Source: Pseudobdellovibrionaceae bacterium
GTDB lineage: Bacteria > Bdellovibrionota > Bdellovibrionia > Bdellovibrionales > Bdellovibrionaceae
Reading direction: 5' to 3'
DNA length: 64,000 nucleotides
NCBI GenBank assembly: GCA_019637955.1
Contig: JAHBUS010000001.1
Span: forward strand, 744,001-808,000
Numbering within the stretch: position 1 is the first letter of the stretch; each line of letters starts with the position of its first letter. Below the pieces are notes generated by a model that was not told where the DNA came from, ran no database searches, and saw only the letters and a list, made by a program, of their open reading frames with translations. The translations under genes were made by a program, and so were the position numbers. Below are positions 41,931 to 49,600 of the stretch, in pieces.

Positions 41931-42647
41931 CTGAAGCTGCTGGAATGCGCCGGCTCCATTGACGAAGAACGCTTGTCCTTGATCGATGGTTTTGATCGGC
42001 GATTCGATGCGGTAGCCCATGTTCATTTGCATGCCCGCGATCGGAGACTCTTTCGTGCCCATGTTGAAAACGGTGGGAACCGAAACGTTGGCGTTGAGCG
42101 AGAAGCCCCACGACACTTCGATGTTTTCGGGAGCCATTGTTGCGTAGCCGATGTACTGGCCAGCGCCTTCAACATTACCACCCGCGAGCCACAGAACGCG
42201 GTAAGAGAGTTTCACCACTTCCATGCCGAAGCCATTGGTGAAAGCCACTTGGTAAGTTTTCGACTGGGGCATCTGCCAACCTTGCAGGTCGGTCCAGCAA
42301 CGCGCGCCTTGGGGCATCGCCGTTGCGATATCGGTTTTCATGTTCACGACGGGTTTACCAGCCTGAACGATCGCGAAGATCTTTTTGCCGATGTTGATGA
42401 TCTTATCAACGACCATGTCGAACGTGTTCAGGGGCGAGAGAATGTCTTCAGGAGTTTGGGGAAGAGTGTCGGCGAAAGTTCCCGAACCGCAATCAACGGA
42501 ACCGATGGCCACGTTGCTAGCGAATTTTGTGGGAAGTTCGCGGACTTTCATTTCCACGATATCAAATTGCGCCGGATCGATTTCGGTGTTGGCCGAAGCG
42601 ATAGAACCGACGGTCAGCAAAGCGAAAAACAGAGACATTTTCTTCAT
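41928..42647 (-). CDS. Secreted protein of unknown function
   Basis: 239 residues with a signal peptide (MKKMSLFFALLTVGSIASA). The mature part is beta-rich with two Cys (SVDCGSGTF, GARCWTDLQGW) and Met/Asn/Gly-rich strands near the end. It looks like a periplasmic domain; I do not recognise the family. Its ribosome-binding site (GAAGGGG) can pair with AGACCCC 47 bases upstream (42704-42710), so translation may be structure-controlled. The 3' end touches palindromic element A. Confidence 0.65.
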   Translation of the reverse strand: MKKMSLFFALLTVGSIASANTEIDPAQFDIVEMKVRELPTKFASNVAIGSVDCGSGTFADTLPQTPEDILSPLNTFDMVVDKIINIGKKIFAIVQAGKPVVNMKTDIATAMPQGARCWTDLQGWQMPQSKTYQVAFTNGFGMEVVKLSYRVLWLAGGNVEGAGQYIGYATMAPENIEVSWGFSLNANVSVPTVFNMGTKESPIAGMQMNMGYRIESPIKTIDQGQAFFVNGAGAFQQLQ

Positions 42648-42761
42648 GCAAGACCCCTTCTAGGTTTTGTGATTTTGCGGTGTGACGCCGCTTTTTGTTG
42701 GCCGGGGTCTACCGTGCACCCCAAGGGCGGGCAAGCCTAATTTTGTTAAATCTTGTGGGGT

Positions 42762-43334
42762 TTACGGCCGGTAGGTGATCGTGAGCATCGGCATGACCCA
42801 AGTCCGCCCGACTGACACGCTGGTGGCGGCGGAGCCGATTTTTTGATCGGTGATGCTCGTGCTGTAGTAGATGATCCGTCCACCCAAGTGTAGATTTTTC
42901 ATCCATTCGAGGTCGGCACCGACGGCCACCCAGTAACTGGTGCCCGTCCACTCTTTGGTGGCCGTGGACCCCTGCTGGAACGTGGAGTTTGAAACCACAT
43001 TGTAAGCGCCCGAAATATTGAGGATGCGGTTTTTTCCGAACCAGTAGGCGAAGGCCGGCCCCATATCGGTCGAAGCGAAGGTGTCCGTCACCGATGACTT
43101 GGTCGATGTCGCATTGATCGAGGTGTAAGCCCAGCCAATGTGGAACGTGTCTTTGGCGGTCACGCTGGCGAGCAAAAGTCCGCCGTAAAGCTGCTTGGAG
43201 TCCGAGGTGGCGGCCGTCTGCGAAAAGTCGTCCGAGATGTAGGTGCCAAAAAGAGTCCCGGCGACGCCCGCGTGAGCACCGAGAGAAAAAACAAGAATGG
43301 AGCTGGTGAGGAGCCATCCTCTTAACCAAATCAT
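42762..43334 (-). CDS. Small outer-membrane beta-barrel protein
   Basis: 190 residues from the ATG at 43334, giving a signal peptide (ends at LGAHA). Alternating amphipathic strands (LYGGLLLASVTAKDTFHIGWAY, GPAFAYWFGKNRILNISGAY, YWVAVGADLEWMKNLHLGGRI) end in MPMLTITYRP, consistent with an eight-stranded barrel of the OmpA/OmpW size class. Translation from 43412 would read through the end of the methyltransferase gene, so the shorter start is used. It is last in the barrel-RsmB-barrel operon. Confidence 0.6.
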   Translation of the reverse strand: MIWLRGWLLTSSILVFSLGAHAGVAGTLFGTYISDDFSQTAATSDSKQLYGGLLLASVTAKDTFHIGWAYTSINATSTKSSVTDTFASTDMGPAFAYWFGKNRILNISGAYNVVSNSTFQQGSTATKEWTGTSYWVAVGADLEWMKNLHLGGRIIYYSTSITDQKIGSAATSVSVGRTWVMPMLTITYRP

Positions 43335-43356
43335 CACATTCCTGTATCGGTTCGGA

Positions 43357-44577
43357 TCAAATCGTTGTTGAGCGCTTTCGCTCCAAGCGGGCGGCGAAGA
43401 ACCCATCGCCACGTCCCTGGTCGGGGCGCACGATCTCTTGCTCGATCAAGGCCCAGTCGGCGCCATGGTCTTTTAAGAAGCTTTCCACTTGCTCTTGGTT
43501 CTCGCTCGGCAGGCAGCTGCAGGTCGCATAGACCAAGGTCCCGCCCGGCTTCACCATGCGCGAGTAGCTCTTTAAAATCTCGGCCTGCGTTTGCCGCAGC
43601 GATGTGAGTTCCTCAGGGGTGATTTTCCATTTCGTGTCGGGATTGCGGCGCAGAACGCCGAGGCCCGAACACGGAACGTCGAGCAGAACGCGGTCCGCGC
43701 CCTCGGCCAAACGTTTGATCACCTTGGTCGATTCGATCACACGAGTCTCGACGATGTTCACACCATCGCGCCTGGCACGCTTGCGCAGCTCTTCGAGTTT
43801 CCACTCGTGAATATCGAGCGAAAGAACTTTGCCTTTGTTCTTCATCAGCGCTCCGAGGTGCAGCGTTTTGCCGCCCGCGCCCGCGCACGCATCGATCACG
43901 CGCTCACCGGGCTGCGGGTTCACGAGCGGCGCCACCAATTGCGAGGCGCGGTCTTGAACTTCGAATAAACCCTCTTGAAACGCTTTGGTCGCGAACACGT
44001 TCTTGCGAACTTTGAGCGTGAGGCCCGTCGGAACGCCTTCGATCGGCACGGTCTCAATGTCGTCTTCACGAAGGCGCATTTGCAGCTCTTCGCGCGTGCC
44101 TTTGAGCGTGTTGGTGCGAAGATCGACGACCGATTTTTCGTTCAACGACGAGAGCACCGAATCCCAGGCCGCGCCGAGTTCGCGCTCGCCCAGTTCATCG
44201 AGCCAATCCGGGATGGATTCGCGAACCGCGCGGGGCGCTTCGCGCTCGAGCCAGATTTGACGTTTGCGGATGTGATCGGGGTCGATATCCCAGTTCTCGG
44301 GATCTTCGAGCCAGCCTTGTTCAAAGGCCATCACCGCCCAGAGGCGCGCGAGATCGTCGAGCTGCGTGGAGGGCTCCTCATCCAAAAGCGCCCACAGCCG
44401 GCGCCACCAGCGCACGCCTTCGTACACGCTCTCGGCGAAGAACTTGCGGTCACGCGAGCCCCACTTGCGCTGGGTCTTCAGGCGCTTTTCGATGGCTTTG
44501 TCGGCGTAGACCTGGCCCTCAAAAATTTCGGCCCAGGCTTTGATGATTTTTTCGACGAGATGATCGTGGATTTTCAG
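43357..44577 (-). CDS. RsmB/NOP2-family rRNA (cytosine-C5)-methyltransferase
   Basis: 406 residues if initiated at the CTG at 44577. SAM-dependent RNA m5C methyltransferase with DACAGAGGKTLHLG (motif I), the catalytic Cys in DVPCSGLGVLRRNPDTKWK and the second Cys in YATCSCLPSENQEQV. A canonical start is missing: the first GTG in frame (44427) would cut away conserved-looking N-terminal sequence (LKIHDHLVEKIIKAWAEIF and WGSRDRKFFAESVYEG). An in-frame TAG lies just upstream (44581-44583). CTG overlaps the previous stop as CTGA, like the ATGA couplings elsewhere, with GGAG 10 bases upstream. RsmB (C967) is the best-fitting member. Confidence 0.82.
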   Translation of the reverse strand: MKIHDHLVEKIIKAWAEIFEGQVYADKAIEKRLKTQRKWGSRDRKFFAESVYEGVRWWRRLWALLDEEPSTQLDDLARLWAVMAFEQGWLEDPENWDIDPDHIRKRQIWLEREAPRAVRESIPDWLDELGERELGAAWDSVLSSLNEKSVVDLRTNTLKGTREELQMRLREDDIETVPIEGVPTGLTLKVRKNVFATKAFQEGLFEVQDRASQLVAPLVNPQPGERVIDACAGAGGKTLHLGALMKNKGKVLSLDIHEWKLEELRKRARRDGVNIVETRVIESTKVIKRLAEGADRVLLDVPCSGLGVLRRNPDTKWKITPEELTSLRQTQAEILKSYSRMVKPGGTLVYATCSCLPSENQEQVESFLKDHGADWALIEQEIVRPDQGRGDGFFAARLERKRSTTI

Positions 44578-45254
44578 AAACTAAACACTCCACCGGCGGT
44601 CATCGTGTTGCCATTGAATTGGCCGTCCGAGAGCAGGTGAAGGTGGTTTTTCATACCGAACTCGAAAAAGAAACCAAAATTTTCGAAGAGATCCATAAAA
44701 CGGGCGCCAGCGACCAATTGGTAGTCCAAGGATAAATTCGATTCATCGGTGACTTGCTGAAAGAACACACCCAGGCCCGCCCCGATCCCGAAATAAAGCG
44801 GAAATCGCGAGGCCGCGCGCGGAAAGGTCACCAGCGGCAAGAAACTCAGTTTTTTGGTGTGCTGATCGTCGATGCGGTACTCGTTAAAATCGGCGCGGAT
44901 GTTCAGATCCAAGCCGGCCCACTCGTCATACAGGTACGTGATTCCATAGGACATGCGGCCCACGTTGTCTTCGGATTTGCGCGGTCCCCACACGTAAGAC
45001 TTTGAGCCGATGAAGGTTCCCACCGAAAGCATCAAGAGCTGCTCGCCGCCGCGGGGTCCAGAACCGCCACCGCCGCCCTCGTTGCTTTGCGAAGGTCCAC
45101 GAATGGATTCGCGGTCATTCTCAAAATATTTCGAGGCGGCTTTGCGGCCCACCACCGGCTGTTTCGCCTGCGCCTCGAAGGCGCCGGCCGACAGGATCGA
45201 GAAGGCCAGCAACGCGGACACCCCAAAATTTAAAAAAGATGAGTTCTTTCGCAT
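44574..45254 (-). CDS. Outer-membrane beta-barrel-type secreted protein
   Basis: 226 residues from the ATG at 45254, with a signal peptide (ends near FEAQA). A Gly/Ser-rich linker (EGGGGGSGPRGG) precedes a strand-rich domain (LLMLSVGTFIGSKSYVWG, MSYGITYLYDEWAGLDLNIRA, PLYFGIGAGLGVFFQ) ending in TAGGVFSF with a terminal Phe, the usual outer-membrane signature. It is first of the three-gene minus-strand unit, overlapping the start of the RNA methyltransferase gene, and divergent from nrdR. Confidence 0.65.
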   Translation of the reverse strand: MRKNSSFLNFGVSALLAFSILSAGAFEAQAKQPVVGRKAASKYFENDRESIRGPSQSNEGGGGGSGPRGGEQLLMLSVGTFIGSKSYVWGPRKSEDNVGRMSYGITYLYDEWAGLDLNIRADFNEYRIDDQHTKKLSFLPLVTFPRAASRFPLYFGIGAGLGVFFQQVTDESNLSLDYQLVAGARFMDLFENFGFFFEFGMKNHLHLLSDGQFNGNTMTAGGVFSF

Positions 45255-45384
45255 TCTTATAAAATGCCCAGAGACCCCTTCAGGGTCAATCCCACCTCGA
45301 CCCTTTTCCCCTCGAGAGAACCGCAAAATGATTGACCCCGCCGCCCGCTCTTTCTAATTTGGAGCCGGGAGCCAGTCATAAGTC

Positions 45385-45981
45385 ATGAAATGCCCTTATT
45401 GTGGACATAGCGAAGACCGCGTTCTCGACACCCGGGAACAAAAAGAAGGTGAAGCCATTCGTCGTCGTCGCGAGTGCTTGAACTGCCGTTCACGCTTCTC
45501 GACGATCGAAACGATGAGCTTGGCCTTTCCTTTTGTCGTCAAAAAAGACGGACGCCGTGAACCTTACGCCAAAGAGAAAGTGCTCAAGGGCTTGCAAGCC
45601 GCTTGTCAAAAGCGCCCGATTTCTCTGGCGCAGCTCGAGGGCGTCGTCGAGCGCGTTTCGAATTGGACGATGGCCCGCGGAGAAAAAGAAATTCCCGCCA
45701 GCCAGATCGGTCAAAAAATCATGCGCGAGCTGCGGGGCCTCGATGACGTCGCCTACGTTCGCTTCGCCTCGGTGTACCGCAACTTCCAAGACGTGCAAGA
45801 ATTCGTCGAAACCCTCGAGGGTGGCGGCGAAGACTCTTTTGAGTCCAGCGCGCAGCTCAGTTTGACTCCCACTCTGACTCCCGAGACCCGCCCCCAGGAA
45901 GGAAAGAAAAGTGAGCCTGCAAGATCCCAAACTGAAGAGACAAGCCCGCGAACTCGCTCTGCAGATCCTGTTCCAAACTGA
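45385..45981 (+). CDS. nrdR: Ribonucleotide reductase repressor NrdR with extended tail
   Basis: 198 residues, about 45 more than usual. The zinc ribbon uses Cys3, Cys6, Cys31 and Cys34 (MKCPYCGHSEDRVLDTR), followed by an ATP-cone (PFVVKKDGRREPY to VYRNFQDVQEFVETL, about residues 49-140). NrdR senses ATP/dATP and represses ribonucleotide reductase operons. Beyond about residue 145 the tail is Pro/Ser/Thr/Glu-rich and looks non-conserved; its last 71 bases overlap the start of nusB in another frame. GGGAG precedes the ATG. It heads the nrdR-nusB-unknown-unknown-DUF299 operon. Confidence 0.93.
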   Translation: MKCPYCGHSEDRVLDTREQKEGEAIRRRRECLNCRSRFSTIETMSLAFPFVVKKDGRREPYAKEKVLKGLQAACQKRPISLAQLEGVVERVSNWTMARGEKEIPASQIGQKIMRELRGLDDVAYVRFASVYRNFQDVQEFVETLEGGGEDSFESSAQLSLTPTLTPETRPQEGKKSEPARSQTEETSPRTRSADPVPN

Positions 45982-46336
45982 ATTTACGACGGCCGTTCCC
46001 TACCAAGATTTTTTGGAGCTCTTCGAAGAGCGCACCTCGAAAGACGTGGTCGATTACGCGGATGAACTCATTCGCGGCGTGAAAGCCCGCGTGAAAGAGA
46101 TCGATGCGGTTCTTCAGAGCGCCAGCCAGCACTGGAAAGTCGAGCGCATGTCGCTCGTGGATCGCAATGTTTTGCGCGTCGCGGTTTTCGAAATGAAATA
46201 CTCCACCGATCCCGTCAAACCCTCGATCGCGATCAACGAAGCCGTCGACATCGCCAAGCGTTTCGGCTCGACCGAGTCCGGTAGCTTCGTGAACGGCCTG
46301 CTCGATCAAGCACGGAAGCAAAACGCATGGGAGTGA
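45911..46336 (+). CDS. nusB: Transcription antitermination factor NusB
   Basis: 141 residues from a GTG start with AGGAAGGAAAG upstream. All-helical NusB: KRQARELALQILFQTEF start, the RMSLVDRNVLRVAVFEMKY helix and PSIAINEAVDIAKRFGSTESGSFVNGLLD C-terminal signature. It binds NusE (S10) and boxA RNA in rRNA antitermination. It overlaps the nrdR tail by 71 bases and the following unknown gene by 10 bases. Confidence 0.93.
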   Translation: MSLQDPKLKRQARELALQILFQTEFTTAVPYQDFLELFEERTSKDVVDYADELIRGVKARVKEIDAVLQSASQHWKVERMSLVDRNVLRVAVFEMKYSTDPVKPSIAINEAVDIAKRFGSTESGSFVNGLLDQARKQNAWE

Positions 46337-46761
46337 CGTCGCTTCCGAGCACGCAGGCTCTCACGCCCGGCGCGGACCTGTGGGTCATCGGAACATCGAC
46401 GGAATCGCCCTGGGCTCTCAAGCTGGATTGGGCCTTGAACTTTCAAGTTCTGCGCGCCGCCACCCACCAACGACCCGAACTCGCCCGTGACCTGAATGAG
46501 GTGCTGAATGAAACGGGCCTTGAGCGCGTCGTGGCCCCCGTGACCAAACGCGACCTTCTGATCGCGGCGGACATGAATCTCCCCTGCCGCTGGGTCTTGT
46601 CGCTCGACACCTGGGATTTGGCCGCCCTCAAAAAGACGGCGGAAGGTCTGGGTCACCCCGCGCTGCGCATCTTTTTGCCGCGCGCGATCGACTCGGAAAA
46701 ATTCGTTCGGCAGTGGACCGAAGCGATGGGCGAGCGTGATTTTCAGCTCGTCGTCGAATAG
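46327..46761 (+). CDS. Unknown cytoplasmic protein in the nusB operon
   Basis: 144 residues, starting within the end of nusB (10-base overlap). No signal peptide. An alpha/beta pattern (LWVIGTSTESPWALKLDWALNF near the start, RWVLSLDTWDLAALKKTA in the middle) suggests a small nucleotide- or cofactor-type fold, but no motif is diagnostic. It is followed after 11 bases by another unknown gene in the same operon. Confidence 0.6.
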   Translation: MGVTSLPSTQALTPGADLWVIGTSTESPWALKLDWALNFQVLRAATHQRPELARDLNEVLNETGLERVVAPVTKRDLLIAADMNLPCRWVLSLDTWDLAALKKTAEGLGHPALRIFLPRAIDSEKFVRQWTEAMGERDFQLVVE

Positions 46762-46772
46762 ACTTTGAGTCG

Positions 46773-47360
46773 ATGGACCGCTTCACGTCTCGTTTTTTGT
46801 CGCAAGTTCAAGTGCTGCAGGATCAGCTCGAAAACCTGTTGTCGAAAGACTGGGGACCGCAAAACCAAATCAAGTCGGTTCCTTTTGAGGTCCTCACCGA
46901 TCTCACTCAGCTTGAAACTTTAGGTTGGGCTCTTCCCGACCGCGATCCCGAGCGCTCGCAAGTTCTCTTTGACCGCCTCGCGCCTTATTTTGAATCCGGA
47001 CTGTGTTTTCACTACGAAAGCGAAGACCCGTCGCAAGGGTGGATCCGCTGGCGCCTGAGCTGCGCCTTTTCGCAAGGAAAGATCTTTCCGCTGCTGCCGC
47101 AGGATCTCGAAAAGCAAGTGGCCCTGCCGCAAATGCAGCTGACCGAGATCCGCAAAATGAACGCGGCCGCCTTGCTCGCGCAGCTGGACCTCAAAGATCT
47201 GCAAACGCATCCCGAACTGGCGACGTTGGTGATCCGCCCGGCGGGACGGCGTCTGTGGATTTTGTTCTCGAACCTTCCCGATCTGTTTTTGAAAACTCAC
47301 ATCAACGCGATTCACGAGCACAGCCTGGGGCTGCTCGCCGACTTCGTGGAGGACGAATGA
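46773..47360 (+). CDS. Unknown protein upstream of the DUF299 regulator
   Basis: 195 residues, without signal peptide or membrane segments. The N-terminus is a possible coiled coil (LSQVQVLQDQLENLLS), and the rest alternates strands and helices with a Trp-rich middle (GWIRWRLSCAF). It shares the operon with nrdR/nusB and overlaps the DUF299 gene by ATGA, so coupled translation is likely. Family unknown. Confidence 0.6.
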   Translation: MDRFTSRFLSQVQVLQDQLENLLSKDWGPQNQIKSVPFEVLTDLTQLETLGWALPDRDPERSQVLFDRLAPYFESGLCFHYESEDPSQGWIRWRLSCAFSQGKIFPLLPQDLEKQVALPQMQLTEIRKMNAAALLAQLDLKDLQTHPELATLVIRPAGRRLWILFSNLPDLFLKTHINAIHEHSLGLLADFVEDE

Positions 47361-48202
47361 GCGAAAACGCCCGCACCGTTTACATCTTATCGGATGGGAC
47401 GGGCGAAACCGCCGCCACCATGATCCGCGCGGCGTTGGTTCAGTACCCTCAACACGAAATCAATTTGATCCGTTTTAAGAACGTGCGCACCGAAGACCAA
47501 GTCGAACCCATCATTCAAGAGGCGTTCGAACGCAAAGGCATGATCGCCTACACCGTGGTCAGCGAATCTCTGCGCGGAAAAATCCGCGAAAAGGCGCTGG
47601 CGCTGGGCATTCCCACGTTGGACCTTCTGGGTCCGATCTTGGGCGTGCTCGACACGTACTTGGGAAGCGGCTCGGGACGCACGGCCCAAGCGGGCCTGCT
47701 GCGCGCGGTGGATGAGCATTATTTCAAGCGCATCGAGGCGATCGAATTCACCGTGAAGTACGACGATGGCAAGTCGTTGAACCGCTTGGACGCCGCCGAT
47801 ATCATTTTGGTGGGCATCTCACGCACGAGCAAAACGCCGCTGTCGATCTTCTTGAGCCACAAAGGCTGGAAGGTCGCTAATGTCCCGATCGTTTTAAACA
47901 CCGCCCTGCCGAAAGAGCTTTTCGAAGTCGATCAGCGCAAGATCGTGGGCCTGATCATCGACATCGACAGTCTTCAGCGCATCCGCAAGAGCCGCCTCGA
48001 GAAATTTGGTCAAGACCCGGGAGGCGAATACGCGAGCCTCTCGCACATCAGCCAAGAAATCGAATACGCGCAAAGCATCTTTAAACAGAACCGCAAATGG
48101 CCCGTCTTCAACGTCACCGACCGTGCGCTGGAAGAAACCGCCGCCGAGATCGTCAAGATCGTCGCGGCCCGCTTGGGCCTGCCGGATTCGGTGCTGTTCT
48201 AA
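47357..48202 (+). CDS. DUF299 kinase/pyrophosphorylase (PEP synthase or PPDK regulatory protein)
   Basis: 281 residues from the ATG at 47357 (ATGA overlap). These bifunctional enzymes use ADP to phosphorylate and Pi to reactivate PEP synthase or pyruvate, phosphate dikinase. Diagnostic elements are YILSDGTGETAATMIRAAL, the GLLRAVDEHYFKRIEAIEFTVKYDDG block, and the P-loop-like LVGISRTSKTPLS, then VPIVLNTALPKELFEVD. PSRP versus PDRP cannot be decided without the target gene, which is not in the window. It is last in the nrdR operon, followed directly by palindromic element B. Confidence 0.9.
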   Translation: MSENARTVYILSDGTGETAATMIRAALVQYPQHEINLIRFKNVRTEDQVEPIIQEAFERKGMIAYTVVSESLRGKIREKALALGIPTLDLLGPILGVLDTYLGSGSGRTAQAGLLRAVDEHYFKRIEAIEFTVKYDDGKSLNRLDAADIILVGISRTSKTPLSIFLSHKGWKVANVPIVLNTALPKELFEVDQRKIVGLIIDIDSLQRIRKSRLEKFGQDPGGEYASLSHISQEIEYAQSIFKQNRKWPVFNVTDRALEETAAEIVKIVAARLGLPDSVLF

Positions 48203-48204
48203 AT

Positions 48205-48270
48205 CTACCGAATTCTGAATACCGTACAGAATACGGAATACTGTTAACGGTATTCCGTATTCTGGTATTT
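48205..48270. repeat. Palindromic repeat element, copy B
   Basis: A GTTAAC core (48243-48248) is flanked by perfect 15-base arms CAGAATACGGAATAC (48227-48241) and GTATTCCGTATTCTG (48250-48264). The design matches copy A at 41841-41930. It starts 2 bases after the DUF299 stop; the decayed HUH-like gene lies about 300 bases further on. Confidence 0.75.
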
Positions 48271-48566
48271 GCGGACTGTTGCTAGTTTCGAAAAAAGTGT
48301 GAGGGGAGCTGGGGGTATCAAGGGTTGTCCTCCTGCGATATTCCCGGCTGGGGAAGCCTTTACGACCATTCAGTCCTCGAACAGCGCTGCGTTCCCCTCA
48401 ATCACGATCATGAACTTAATCACGGACCGAGGTCGAGTGTTTTTTACGCCATCGCGCAAGATGTCAGAGTCTGAAATGACATCGCTCAAAATATTTGACG
48501 AAAAGCGAGCACGATGAGAATTCTGTCGGGCCCCTCCCGGGCGCCTTCCATGAGAAGGCATAGAAA
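48271..48566. other. Non-coding gap between element B and the HUH-like gene
   Basis: About 300 bases with no reading frame that has both a ribosome-binding site and plausible protein composition. It contains a run of G (GGGGAGCTGGGGG, 48303-48315) and a short GC palindrome near the right end (48533-48543). I see no clear promoter, terminator or RNA gene. Confidence 0.4.
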
Positions 48567-49100
48567 GTGACAATGAAGACAACGGCCCCCGCCGTTTTCG
48601 AATCCCCGTTCGGCGGCTCCCTGCTCGGCAAGGCGCACGCCCGCTCGAAGCGCCCTTTTCGCAAAGGACGCGGCCTGCACATCACGCTCAGCGCGAATCC
48701 GCGCCGCGGGCTTTCTTTTCTTGAGCCTAAACTTCGACGCCGACTCATGGTGATCCTCAGGCGACAGGCGCGCCTGCACGAGCTCAAGATTCAGGGCGCA
48801 CGTCTCGGCTCCCTCGAGATTCATCTCGAGGCGAGAGCCACCAAACGAGAGCGCGTTTCGGGATTTTTGCGGGCTTCGAGCGGCCTGATCGGCCGCGCGG
48901 TTTCGGGACGCGAAAAAGGCGCGCGGCCCCTCAAGTCCAAGGGGACACTTTGGAAATGCAGACCCCTCACCGCGATCTTGAATCTTCGATCACGGTGGGA
49001 AGCTTCGGCACGTTTGCTAGAAAGACAGCTCCAGAATCAGGGAGCTTTGGGCTTTTCGGGTTCGGTGGCGGTGCCGGCGGCCTTTTTCTCTTCGGCCTGA
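48567..49100 (+). CDS. Decayed Y1/HUH transposase-like protein (RAYT-like, catalytic residues lost)
   Basis: 177 residues from the GTG at 48567 (AGAAGG 8 bases upstream; ATG at 48573 is the alternative). The layout follows small Y1_Tnp/RAYT proteins: GRGLHITLSANPRRGLSFLE, then LRRRLMVILRRQA, a strand at the HUH position, and FLRASSGLIGRAVSG, the helix after it. The usual NHLHL motif reads LEIHL here, so the first His is Glu84 and only His86 remains; the helix near residue 150 has no catalytic Tyr (ARLLERQL). It may be a domesticated single-strand DNA-binding relic or a dying gene. The 3' end overlaps the convergent lipoprotein gene by 64 bases. Confidence 0.55.
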   Translation: MTMKTTAPAVFESPFGGSLLGKAHARSKRPFRKGRGLHITLSANPRRGLSFLEPKLRRRLMVILRRQARLHELKIQGARLGSLEIHLEARATKRERVSGFLRASSGLIGRAVSGREKGARPLKSKGTLWKCRPLTAILNLRSRWEASARLLERQLQNQGALGFSGSVAVPAAFFSSA

Positions 49101-49600
49101 GGAGGCATCGCTTTGCACTCTTCGATGGCCTTCGGATTGATCACGTCGTCGAAATACTCATTCTTGTAGTGATTGATCTTTTTCACCATTGTCGGGTCTT
49201 CTTTGTACTTCTTGCCAGCCTCATGCCCGCGCATGAAGACATTGTACTCCTTGCGCGGACAGGTGAAATATTGGCCTTTGATTTCGGTGTACTCGTCCCG
49301 CACCCCCGACGCGAATCCCGCCTCGCAGCTGCAGTAGTACTTGATGCCTTCGGCATAGCCTTTGTCGTAGACCGAGCGCTCGAAGGGCGCGCCCGTCGCG
49401 CGGCAGTCCTTCATCCAAAATTCGTACTTCTCGCCCTGGCGCTGGCCGGTTTTGCCGTCTTCATAGCCCATCTTCTCGAGGTCCATGGAGCGGCAGCGCT
49501 CGGCCGTGACCGGCGCCCCGATTCCCAAAAAGTTCGACACCGTCGAGGCACAGCCCGTCAGCATCAAGCCGGCACCGAGAAGCAGAACGCGCACCTTCAT
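49037..49600 (-). CDS. DUF2799-type lipoprotein
   Basis: 187 residues with a classic lipobox (LMLTGC). The mature part fits DUF2799: C-x(4)-LEKMGYEDGKTGQ, KDCRATGAPFE, YDKGYAEGIKYYCSCEAGF and GVRDEYTEIKGQYFTC, with repeated G-x-x-x-G and Cys pairs. The tail is Lys/Glu/Pro-rich. Probably outer-membrane attached on the periplasmic side; the function is unknown. Its ATG overlaps the stop of the LysR-type gene by one base (TAATG), so both are likely one transcript. Confidence 0.8.
   Translation of the reverse strand: MKVRVLLLGAGLMLTGCASTVSNFLGIGAPVTAERCRSMDLEKMGYEDGKTGQRQGEKYEFWMKDCRATGAPFERSVYDKGYAEGIKYYCSCEAGFASGVRDEYTEIKGQYFTCPRKEYNVFMRGHEAGKKYKEDPTMVKKINHYKNEYFDDVINPKAIEECKAMPPQAEEKKAAGTATEPEKPKAP

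Noticed and set aside
41841-48270. CRISPR-like or integron-like array formed by the two palindromes
   Set aside because: Only two copies, 6 kb apart, with no regular spacers and no cas or integrase gene.
48269-48566. Short reading frames in the gap after element B
   Set aside because: None has a ribosome-binding site, plausible composition or conserved motif; several read through the repeat.
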